In this document: positions 1 through 5,214 of the stretch, piece by piece
How positions within the stretch are numbered: position 1 is the stretch's first letter
Layout: the number at the start of each line of letters is the position of its first letter
Assembly: GCA_050699055.1 (NCBI GenBank)
Contig: JBOHCT010000184.1
Span: 1 to 8,672, forward strand
From: JBOHCT01 sp050699055
GTDB lineage: Bacteria > Actinomycetota > Actinomycetes > Streptosporangiales > JBOHCT01
Direction: 5' to 3'
DNA: 8,672 bases
Translations under genes and position numbers: made by a program
Notes under the pieces: generated by a model
Database searches by the model: none
The model's input: the letters and a program-made list of their open reading frames with translations, nothing else
What the model was told of the DNA's origin: nothing

Positions 1-1
1 G

Positions 2-811
2 GCCGGAGCGTTCCTTGCCTGTCTTGTCGGTTTTGTCGCGTACCACCAAATGGACGATCGACCCGGAGTTCCGCTGCTGCGCGACCTCGCCGCGGCCGTG
101 CGGGGGGAGACGTACGCTCCGCACAAGGCGCGTAGGCCGGGGCTGTTCGTCGTGTTCGAGGGCGGCGAGGGCGCAGGCAAGACCACCCAGACGCGGGCGC
201 TGGCCGTCTGGCTGCGGGACCAGGGCTTCGACGTCGTCACCACGCACGAGCCCGGCGCGACGCACGTGGGCATGCGGCTGCGCGCGATCCTGCTCGACAT
301 GGCGCACAAGGGACTGTCGGCCCGAGCCGAGGCGCTCATGTACGCCGCCGACCGTGCCGAGCACGTGGACACCGTGATCAGGCCGGCCCTGGAGCAGGGT
401 GCGGTGGTGATCTCCGACAGGTACGTCGACTCCTCGCTCGCCTATCAGGGTGCCGGCCGGCGTCTCTCCGTCGACGAGGTGTCGCGCCTCAACGCCCACG
501 CCACCGGCGGGCTGACCCCTGACCTCACGGTCCTGCTCGACATGCCGGCGTCCGTGGGGCTCGCGAGGTTCGCCTCGCCCGCCGACAGGATGGAGTCCGA
601 GCCCCCGGAGTTCCACGAGCGGGTCCGTCGCGGATTCCGGGAGCTGGCCGGACGCGAGCCCGACCGGTATCTGGTCGTGGACGCGACCCGGTCGATCGAC
701 GAGATCGCGCGCCGGGTCCAGGAGCGGATGCGGCCGCTGCTGCCCGACCCGGTGCCGCGCGAGGCGGAGGAGAGTACGGGCACGATGCCGGCGCTGCGGG
801 ATCGCGCGTGA
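2..811 (+). CDS. tmk: dTMP kinase, C-terminal part of a probable MFS transporter-dTMP kinase fusion (5' end outside window)
   Basis: Thymidylate kinase, which phosphorylates dTMP to dTDP for DNA synthesis. The kinase part has the P-loop GGEGAGKTT (nt 161-187), the DR of AADRAEH that contacts dTMP, the DRY motif in ISDRYVDSSLAYQG (about nt 410-450) and a LID-like RMESEPPEFHERVRRGF segment. The frame stays open to the left edge. Upstream of the ATG at 50 it encodes AGAFLACLVGFVAYHQ, a hydrophobic helix, followed by an amphipathic linker (DDRPGVPLLRDLAAAVRG). No Shine-Dalgarno precedes ATG 50 (the bases before it are taccaccaa). Many actinomycetes have a bifunctional MFS transporter/dTMP kinase with this architecture, so I read this as the end of the last membrane segment, a linker and the kinase. 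The alternative is a free 253-aa kinase starting at 50 with an unusual N-terminal extension of about 30 residues. holB follows on the same strand 217 nt downstream. Kinase identity is very sure; the fusion is likely. Confidence 0.9.
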   Translation, partial: AGAFLACLVGFVAYHQMDDRPGVPLLRDLAAAVRGETYAPHKARRPGLFVVFEGGEGAGKTTQTRALAVWLRDQGFDVVTTHEPGATHVGMRLRAILLDMAHKGLSARAEALMYAADRAEHVDTVIRPALEQGAVVISDRYVDSSLAYQGAGRRLSVDEVSRLNAHATGGLTPDLTVLLDMPASVGLARFASPADRMESEPPEFHERVRRGFRELAGREPDRYLVVDATRSIDEIARRVQERMRPLLPDPVPREAEESTGTMPALRDRA

Positions 812-865
812 GCGCCTGCCCCGCACGACCCGTCCGTGCCCACTCGGCCGCCGCCACCACCACTT

Positions 866-921
866 CCATGATCACGAAGGGTCTTCCCTGCTATAGGGGG
901 AAGAAGTCTTCGTGATCACGG
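866..921. repeat. Long interrupted hairpin between tmk and holB
   Basis: Outer arms TGATCACGAAG (869-879) and CTTCGTGATCA (908-918) are perfect 11-bp complements. After a small internal loop (GG on the left, AGT on the right), TCTTCCC (882-888) pairs with GGGAAGA (898-904), closing a 9-nt loop. The flanking CC/GG (866-867, 920-921) can add two pairs across an A/C mismatch. It starts 54 nt after the tmk stop and no T-run follows. It could be a factor-dependent or T-less actinobacterial terminator, an RNA-processing or stability hairpin, or one copy of a dispersed palindromic element. The pairing is certain; the role is not. Confidence 0.7.
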
Positions 922-960
922 CGTTTGGGCTCTGTTGGGGGGCTCGTGACTAGGTATCCC

Positions 961-1026
961 GGTGCCCTCCTCCGTTCCGCTCCTCGCTCACTGTCGTTCG
1001 CTACGATGCTCGCTTTGGAGGGCACC
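961..1026. repeat. Inverted repeat whose right arm contains the holB ribosome-binding site
   Basis: GGTGCCCTCC (961-970) and GGAGGGCACC (1017-1026) are perfect 10-bp complements separated by 46 nt. The right arm includes the GGAGGG Shine-Dalgarno of holB, six bases before its GTG start. If the arms pair in the mRNA, the ribosome site is masked. The left arm also looks like an anti-Shine-Dalgarno (CCCTCC). The 46-nt centre is rich in CTCGCT/CGTTCGCT-type pyrimidine-biased motifs, a style common in intergenic repeats of actinomycetes, so a dispersed repeat that supplies the RBS is an alternative. Confidence 0.6.
1017..1022 (+). promoter_or_regulatory. Shine-Dalgarno of holB
   Basis: GGAGGG lies six bases before the GTG at 1029 and decides that start. 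The next residues (TVFDELVGQERVV) match the usual beginning of delta' subunits. Confidence 0.75.
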
Positions 1027-1028
1027 TC

Positions 1029-2192
1029 GTGACGGTCTTCGATGAGCTGGTCGGGCAGGAGCGCGTCGTCGACGAGCTGCGCGCCGCGGCGGCCGCTGGT
1101 GACGCGCAGGCGCGCGGCGGCTCCGGCAGCGGCATGACCCACGCGTGGCTGCTCACCGGGCCGCCCGGGTCCGGCAGGTCCAATGCCGCGCGGGCGTTTG
1201 CCGCGGCCCTGCAATGCCGTGAAGGCGGGTGCGGGCGGTGTCCGGACTGTCATCAGGTACTCGCCGGCACCCACGCCGACGTGGAGGTGGTACGCCCCTC
1301 GGGCCTGTCGTACAGCGTCCGTGAGACACGGTCGCTCGTGCTGCGCGCGGGCCAGGCGCCGACGCGCGGACGCTTCCAGATCGTGCTGTTCGAAGACGCC
1401 GATCGAGCCACGGAGCAGGCCGCGAACGCGCTGCTCAAGGCGATCGAGGAACCCGGGCCCCGTACGGTGTGGCTGCTGTGTACCCCCTCGCCCGACGACC
1501 TGGTCACGACGATCCGTTCCCGCTGCCGCCTCGTGTCGTTGCGCACACCGCCCGCATCGGCGGTCGCCGAGGTGCTCGTACACCGCGACGGCGTCGACCG
1601 GGAGGTCGCCGCGTTCGCGGCGCGCGCCTCCCAGGGACACATCGGCCGTGCGCGCCGGCTGGCCACCGACGAGCGGGCCCGGCTGCGGCGCGAGGAGGTC
1701 CTGCGGATCCCACTCTCGCTCGGTGACATCGGTGCCTGCCTCGAGGCCGCGGCGCGGCTGGTGTCCGCCGCCGCCGACGAGGCCGGCGCGACGACCCAAG
1801 AGGCCGACGCCCGGGAGACCACGGAGCTGCGCCAAGCCCTCGGCGAGGGCGGCTCGCGCAAGTCGCTGCCGCGTGGCTCGGCCGCGCCCCTCAGGGATCT
1901 CGAGGAGCGGCAGAAGTCCCGCGCGACCCGGGTCAAGCGTGACTCCCTCGACCGGGCGCTGCTCGACCTGGCGAGCTTCTACCGCGACGTGCTCTGCCTG
2001 CAGCTCGGGGCGAACGTCGCGCTGGCCAACGCGGAGCGCACGGCCGACCTGCGCGCCTTCGCCGACCGTACGTCTCTCGAAAGCACGCTGCGTCGTCTCG
2101 ACGCGATCACGGAGTGTCGTACGCGGCTCGATGCCAACGCCAACCCCCAGCTCGCGGTCGAGGCGATGACCCTCGCGCTGCGGGCCGGCTGA
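1029..2192 (+). CDS. holB: DNA polymerase III delta' subunit (clamp loader)
   Basis: Subunit of the replicative clamp-loader complex that opens and loads the beta sliding clamp; cytoplasmic. The 387-aa protein starts with FDELVGQERVV and has an AAA+ core. The P-loop position reads GPPGSGRS (residues 44-51), with Arg replacing the Lys of a Walker A motif. The zinc-type cysteines are C63, C68, C71 and C74 (CREGGCGRCPDC). The Walker B-like FEDAD is at 121-125, followed by ANALLKAIEEP, and the SRC arginine-finger motif is at 164-166. The degenerate P-loop fits delta' proteins, which do not hydrolyse ATP but donate the arginine finger to a neighbouring subunit. A charged insert around residues 255-305, before the helical collar domain, looks like the usual actinobacterial insertion. 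Start is GTG with a strong Shine-Dalgarno. Its position next to tmk is typical of actinomycetes. dnaX (gamma/tau) is the related family, but the Arg in the P-loop and the context favour delta'. Confidence 0.95.
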   Translation: MTVFDELVGQERVVDELRAAAAAGDAQARGGSGSGMTHAWLLTGPPGSGRSNAARAFAAALQCREGGCGRCPDCHQVLAGTHADVEVVRPSGLSYSVRETRSLVLRAGQAPTRGRFQIVLFEDADRATEQAANALLKAIEEPGPRTVWLLCTPSPDDLVTTIRSRCRLVSLRTPPASAVAEVLVHRDGVDREVAAFAARASQGHIGRARRLATDERARLRREEVLRIPLSLGDIGACLEAAARLVSAAADEAGATTQEADARETTELRQALGEGGSRKSLPRGSAAPLRDLEERQKSRATRVKRDSLDRALLDLASFYRDVLCLQLGANVALANAERTADLRAFADRTSLESTLRRLDAITECRTRLDANANPQLAVEAMTLALRAG

Positions 2193-2233
2193 CCCACTCG
2201 CCGGTCGCCGCCCCCCTTTCACGGCGCAGTCAG

Positions 2234-2244
2234 GTCAAGTTGAC
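2234..2244. repeat. Small perfect palindrome GTCAA-G-TTGAC
   Basis: A 5+1+5 inverted repeat in the holB-ricT gap, about 50 nt upstream of the suggested promoter. It is short enough to be chance. It could be a binding half-site pair or part of a -35 (TTGACG, 2240-2245), although no good -10 lies at the right distance. Confidence 0.25.
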
Positions 2245-2293
2245 GGGTGTTGGGCGTTACCTGTCTGCGCGTCGATGTAGGCCCCCTCGTCCA

Positions 2294-2323
2294 TCGACCG
2301 CGGACGGGGCGCGCTCGTAGGCT
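2294..2323 (+). promoter_or_regulatory. Possible promoter upstream of the ricT-like gene
   Basis: TCGACC (2294-2299), 18 bases, then TAGGCT (2318-2323) resembles an actinobacterial housekeeping promoter (TTGACN - 18 - TANNNT, with one mismatch in the -35). It would start transcription near 2330, about 35 nt before the GTG start. The 172-nt gap after holB makes a separate promoter plausible. The match is visual only. Confidence 0.35.
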
Positions 2324-2364
2324 GAGCCCGACAGAATGGAGCGGGCGAGGAGGGGAGCCCGACC

Positions 2365-3219
2365 GTGAGTATGATCATGGCCGTCAGCTTCGAACGGTAC
2401 GGCAAGCTCTACTATCTCGACCCCGGATCGCACTCCCCGAAAGTCGGTGACAACGTGCTCGTGCCTACCGAGGCCGGCCCCGAGGTCGCCGAATGCGTCT
2501 GGGCACCCGAATGGGTGAGCGAGGATATCGGCGGGATGCCGGTGTGCGAGGGATTCGCGAGCGACGACGACCTGGCGCGCAACGAGCGTAACCGGCGCCG
2601 AAAGGCCGAGGCCAAGAGCGTGGGCAAACAGCTCGTACGCCAGCACGAGCTGCCGATGAAAGTCGTCGCGATCGACTATCTCGACCGCGAGAACGTCTTC
2701 ACCATCTACTTCTCCGCGCCACAGCGCGTGGACTTCCGACAGCTGGTCCGCGACCTGGCTCGGGCCCTGCACGCGCGGGTCGAGCTGCGCCAGATCGGGC
2801 CGCGCGACGACGCGCGCCTGCAGGGCGGCATCGGGCCGTGCGGCAGGGACCTGTGCTGCGCGACGTTCCTGAAGAACTTCGAGCCGGTGTCCGTACGCAT
2901 GGCGAAGGACCAGGACCTCCCGGTCAACCCCATGCGCATTGCAGGCGCCTGTGGGCGGCTCATGTGCTGCCTCAAGTACGAGCACCCGCTGTACCAGGAG
3001 TTCAAGGCCGACGCCCCGCCCGTCGGGTCGGAGGTCGACTCCCCTGAGGGGCGCGGCACCGTCGTCGGCCACAACGTGCCTTCCGAGAGCGTGGTCGTAA
3101 GGGTCAAGGACTCCGGGCGCACCTGCGCCTGCACCAAGGCAAGCGTGTGTGGGTCCCGTCAGGCCTACGAGCAGCATCGCGGCACGCGCCGCCGCAGTCG
3201 TCGCGGGCGGAGCGAGTGA
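2365..3219 (+). CDS. ricT: RicT/YaaT-family PSP1 domain protein
   Basis: 284-aa PSP1-domain protein. In Bacillus the homologue RicT (YaaT) forms the RicA-RicF-RicT complex, which carries Fe-S clusters and helps RNase Y mature mRNAs; the actinobacterial role is not settled. Visible features are the N-terminal MAVSFERYGKLYYLDPG strand region, then VGDNVLVPTEAGPEVAECVWAPEWV. A charged helix follows (DLARNERNRRRKAEAKSVG, about 69-87), then the PSP1 core with two cysteine clusters, GPCGRDLCC (C159, C164, C165) and GACGRLMCCLKYEHPLY (C196, C201, C202). The tail is basic (residues 270-284). Three more Cys occur near the end (CACTKASVC). Start GTG 2365 is preceded by AGGAGGGG (2348-2355) nine bases away; Met codons at residues 3 and 5 are alternatives. 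The stop overlaps the next start (GTGA). No RicA or RicF partner lies in the window. Family assignment is sure; the gene symbol is by homology. Confidence 0.88.
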   Translation: MSMIMAVSFERYGKLYYLDPGSHSPKVGDNVLVPTEAGPEVAECVWAPEWVSEDIGGMPVCEGFASDDDLARNERNRRRKAEAKSVGKQLVRQHELPMKVVAIDYLDRENVFTIYFSAPQRVDFRQLVRDLARALHARVELRQIGPRDDARLQGGIGPCGRDLCCATFLKNFEPVSVRMAKDQDLPVNPMRIAGACGRLMCCLKYEHPLYQEFKADAPPVGSEVDSPEGRGTVVGHNVPSESVVVRVKDSGRTCACTKASVCGSRQAYEQHRGTRRRSRRGRSE

Positions 3220-4781
3220 ACGCACGCCGCGTTCGGCGCGGTTCCTACACGGGCGTACGAGTCGTCGCGTCTGCTGTCTGTGCCGCCGTCGTCCTGGCGG
3301 GATGCACATCCGGCGCGTCCGGCGGGCGGGACGGAGACAACGGCTCCGGCTCGTCGGCGCGGCCCACGCCGGCCCTCGGCGAGTATTACCACCAGCGGCT
3401 CGACTGGCACTCCTGCGGGGACCGCTTTCAGTGCGCCAGACTTACAGTGCCCCTCGACTACAGCCGACCGAACTGGAAGCGCGCCAGGCTGGCCGTGGTG
3501 CGGTTGCCCGCGAAACATAAGAAACGGCGTATCGGGTCGCTCGTGCTGAACCCCGGTGGCCCGGGCGGCTCGGGCGTCCAGTACGCGCGAAGGGCCGACG
3601 AGGTCGTGAGCCCCGAGGTGCGGGCCCGGTTCGACATCGTGGGCTTCGACCCCCGCGGGGTGGCGCGGAGCAGGCCCGCGGTGCACTGTCTGTCCGCGCG
3701 CCAACTCGACAAGTACACCGCGCTGGACGCCTCCCCGGAGACCAACGCGGAGCGGCACGCCATCGTCCGAGGAAGTCACCGCTTCGACGCGGGGTGCGAG
3801 AAACGCTCGGGCACGCTCCTGCCGTACGTCGGAACCCGGAGCGCCGCCCGGGACATGGACGTGCTGCGCGCCGCTCTGGGCGACCAGCGTCTCACGTATC
3901 TCGGCAAGTCGTACGGCACCGAGCTTGGCGCGTACTACGCGGAGCTGTTCCCCCGGCACGTACGCGCCCTCGTCCTCGACGGCGCCGTCGACCCCAAGGT
4001 GAAACCGCTGCGGGCGGACCTGGTTCAGGCGAAAGGCTTCGAGACCGCGTTGCACGCCTTCGTCGCCCACTGTGTGAAGCGCTCGGACTGCCCTCTCGGA
4101 CACGGGAGCACGAAGAAGGGGATGAGGCGTCTCGACCGGTTCCTCCACCACGTCGACGAGAAGCCGCTCCCGACGCAGCTCGGTGACGGGCGGAAGCTGA
4201 ACCAGGCGCTCGCGACGCTCGGGGTCGCGTCGGCGCTGTACATCCGCTCCGCGTGGCAGTACCTCCGCCTGGGCCTGGCGCAGGCGTTCGCGGGCGACGG
4301 ATCGGTGCTGATGCGCCTCGCGGACGCACTCACCGGTCGGCGTCCCGACGGTACGTACACGAACGAGACCGCCGCGAACATGGCCGTCAACTGCGTCGAC
4401 CAGCCGATGCCGAGCAAGGTGTCGGCGTACGCGAAGCTGGCGCGGCGTGCGGGGAAGGCCGCCCCGCACTTCGGGGAGTTCGTGGCGTGGGGGAGCCTGC
4501 CGTGCGCCTTCTGGCCGGCGCCTGCCGACCATCCTCCCGCGTCGTTCGACGCGCACGGGGCGCCGCCGATTCTCGTCGTCGGCACCACCCGCGACCCAGC
4601 GACACCGTACGCCTGGGCGAAACGGCTGGCGCACGAGCTCGACTCCGGGGTGCTGCTGACCCGTGACGGGGACGGTCATACCGGCTACCGTGTCGGCAAC
4701 TCCTGCATCGACCACGCGGTCGACCGGTACCTGATCACGGGCAACCCCCCGCCGCCTGGGAAGACCTGTCCGGAGGAGTGA
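3216..4781 (+). CDS. Lipoprotein alpha/beta-hydrolase, tripeptidyl aminopeptidase (TAP) type
   Basis: 521-aa secreted serine peptidase of the alpha/beta-hydrolase fold, resembling the TAP/SlpD/SlpE family of Streptomyces, which removes N-terminal tri- or dipeptides outside the cell. The N-terminus has basic residues (NARRVRRG), a hydrophobic stretch (VRVVASAVCAAVVLAG) and a lipobox LAGC with Cys30, so the protein should be lipid-anchored on the outer face of the membrane. A Ser/Gly/Asp-rich linker follows (about 31-50). The oxyanion loop is NPGGPGGSG (112-120) and the nucleophile Ser232 is in GKSYGTELG. Asp460 (TTRDPATPYAWA) and His488 (GDGHTGY) complete the triad. Paired cysteines near the C-terminus (NSC, KTC) fit extracellular disulphides. 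GTG 3216 is chosen because it overlaps the ricT stop as GTGA and puts the signal peptide at the N-terminus. The Shine-Dalgarno is weak, so translation is probably coupled to ricT. An in-frame GTG at 3147 would add 23 residues inside ricT and is less likely. Confidence 0.88.
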   Translation: MNARRVRRGSYTGVRVVASAVCAAVVLAGCTSGASGGRDGDNGSGSSARPTPALGEYYHQRLDWHSCGDRFQCARLTVPLDYSRPNWKRARLAVVRLPAKHKKRRIGSLVLNPGGPGGSGVQYARRADEVVSPEVRARFDIVGFDPRGVARSRPAVHCLSARQLDKYTALDASPETNAERHAIVRGSHRFDAGCEKRSGTLLPYVGTRSAARDMDVLRAALGDQRLTYLGKSYGTELGAYYAELFPRHVRALVLDGAVDPKVKPLRADLVQAKGFETALHAFVAHCVKRSDCPLGHGSTKKGMRRLDRFLHHVDEKPLPTQLGDGRKLNQALATLGVASALYIRSAWQYLRLGLAQAFAGDGSVLMRLADALTGRRPDGTYTNETAANMAVNCVDQPMPSKVSAYAKLARRAGKAAPHFGEFVAWGSLPCAFWPAPADHPPASFDAHGAPPILVVGTTRDPATPYAWAKRLAHELDSGVLLTRDGDGHTGYRVGNSCIDHAVDRYLITGNPPPPGKTCPEE

Positions 4782-4795
4782 GGCGCTGCGGCGCC
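4782..4795. terminator. Small GC hairpin after the peptidase gene
   Basis: GGCGC (4782-4786), loop TGCG, GCGCC (4791-4795), starting at the base after the stop. It is only 5 bp and has no T-run, so it is a weak candidate for a T-less terminator. Confidence 0.3.
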
Positions 4796-4834
4796 GTGGC
4801 GGTGGCGTGTGGGCTCGCTTCCGCGGAGAGCTTG

Positions 4835-4840
4835 TACACT
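4835..4840 (+). promoter_or_regulatory. Possible -10 box of the tRNA-Thr gene
   Basis: TACACT fits TANNNT and lies 15 nt before the mature tRNA 5' end. No convincing -35 stands 16-19 bases upstream. TTGTAC directly overlapping it is misplaced to serve as one. Confidence 0.3.
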
Positions 4841-4855
4841 GAGCGGCGAGTTCCC

Positions 4856-4929
4856 GCCGGCTTAGCTCAGATGGTCAGAGCGACGCATTCGTAATGCGTA
4901 GGTCCGGGGTTCGAATCCCCGAGCCGGCT
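4856..4929 (+). tRNA. tRNA-Thr (anticodon CGU)
   Basis: Complete 74-nt cloverleaf. Acceptor stem GCCGGCT (4856-4862) pairs with AGCCGGC (4922-4928), discriminator T4929. D-arm GCTC/GAGC (4865-4868, 4878-4881). Anticodon stem ACGCA/TGCGT, with loop TTCGTAA carrying anticodon CGT (4890-4892), which reads ACG. Variable loop AGGTC. T-arm CGGGG/CCCCG with loop TTCGAAT. The CCA end is not encoded (TCAC follows), as is usual in actinomycetes. It marks the border between the conserved block and the degraded segment on its right. Confidence 0.97.
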
Positions 4930-4977
4930 CACGTGACCAGGGCATCTCTTGATCAGTTTCTTCGGAGAGACGTCGGG

Positions 4978-5066
4978 GTGAGCGGTTAGCCTGTGATCTC
5001 GGTTCCCGAAGCTGCCGACCCTGCATCGTCACGATGCGAGGGTGAGCAGTTTTGCCGTGAGCAGTT
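4978..5066 (+). repeat. Three short direct repeats GTGAGC[A/G]GTT
   Basis: Copies at 4978-4987 (GTGAGCGGTT), 5042-5051 and 5057-5066 (both GTGAGCAGTT). The last two start 15 nt apart and flank the T-run of the terminator candidate. They may be binding-site repeats, slippage duplications or traces of an old insertion. Confidence 0.4.
5018..5053 (+). terminator. Probable terminator downstream of tRNA-Thr
   Basis: ACCCT (5018-5022) + GCATCG (5023-5028), loop TCA, CGATGC (5032-5037), bulged G5038, AGGGT (5039-5043). This is 11 bp with one bulge, followed after six bases by TTTT (5050-5053). It would end the tRNA transcript about 90-120 nt after the mature 3' end. The T-run is short and offset, so the role is likely rather than certain. 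Confidence 0.5.
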
Positions 5067-5168
5067 CAGCTCCTCCTCGGTACGACCTTGATCATCTCCA
5101 GTCCATCGCCGTGTGCGCTCCTCTAGCAGTGGTGTCGTGGTGTCCTCCGACAGCAGGCGCTGGAGCCG

Positions 5169-5203
5169 ATGAGAAAGCATACGCATACATTCTCATGTGT
5201 ATG
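5169..5203. repeat. Two interlocked AT-rich inverted repeats
   Basis: ATGAGAA (5169-5175) and TTCTCAT (5190-5196) are perfect 7-bp complements with a 14-nt spacer. CATACGCAT (5178-5186) and ATGTGTATG (5195-5203) pair over 9 positions (one G-U) with an 8-nt loop. The two stems exclude each other. The stretch is AT-rich against the local background and lies just outside the end of dehydrogenase similarity. Confidence 0.5.
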
Positions 5204-5214
5204 TCGAGTGCTGA

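Noticed and set aside
951..956. TAGGTA as a -10 box for holB
   Set aside because: The final base is not T and no -35 stands at a workable distance (TTGGGG is only 10 bases away).
1029..2192. Arg instead of Lys in the holB P-loop as a sign of a broken gene
   Set aside because: Delta' subunits naturally have degenerate P-loops, and the rest of the gene is intact.
891..2222. A 443-codon minus-strand open frame opposite holB
   Set aside because: It has no recognisable domain or start signal. The plus strand has an unmistakable delta' protein.
3147..3215. Upstream GTG at 3147 as the peptidase start
   Set aside because: It would lie inside ricT and put about 20 non-hydrophobic residues in front of the lipoprotein signal. 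The GTGA overlap at 3216 fits better.
2257..3309. A 350-codon minus-strand open frame opposite the ricT-like gene
   Set aside because: It is an antisense shadow without motifs or ribosome site, and it would cross two plus-strand genes.
3165..4715. A 516-codon minus-strand open frame opposite the peptidase
   Set aside because: The composition is that of a GC shadow, and the plus strand encodes a complete catalytic triad and lipobox.
4900..4930. tRNA 3' end as attL with an attR copy in the window
   Set aside because: No second copy of the tRNA 3' segment was found by eye between 4930 and 8672.
4986..5186. 66-codon minus-strand frame in the tRNA flank as a small gene
   Set aside because: It has no ribosome site and no recognised family, and it overlaps the hairpin and repeats. 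It could be a tiny gene fragment but cannot be supported.
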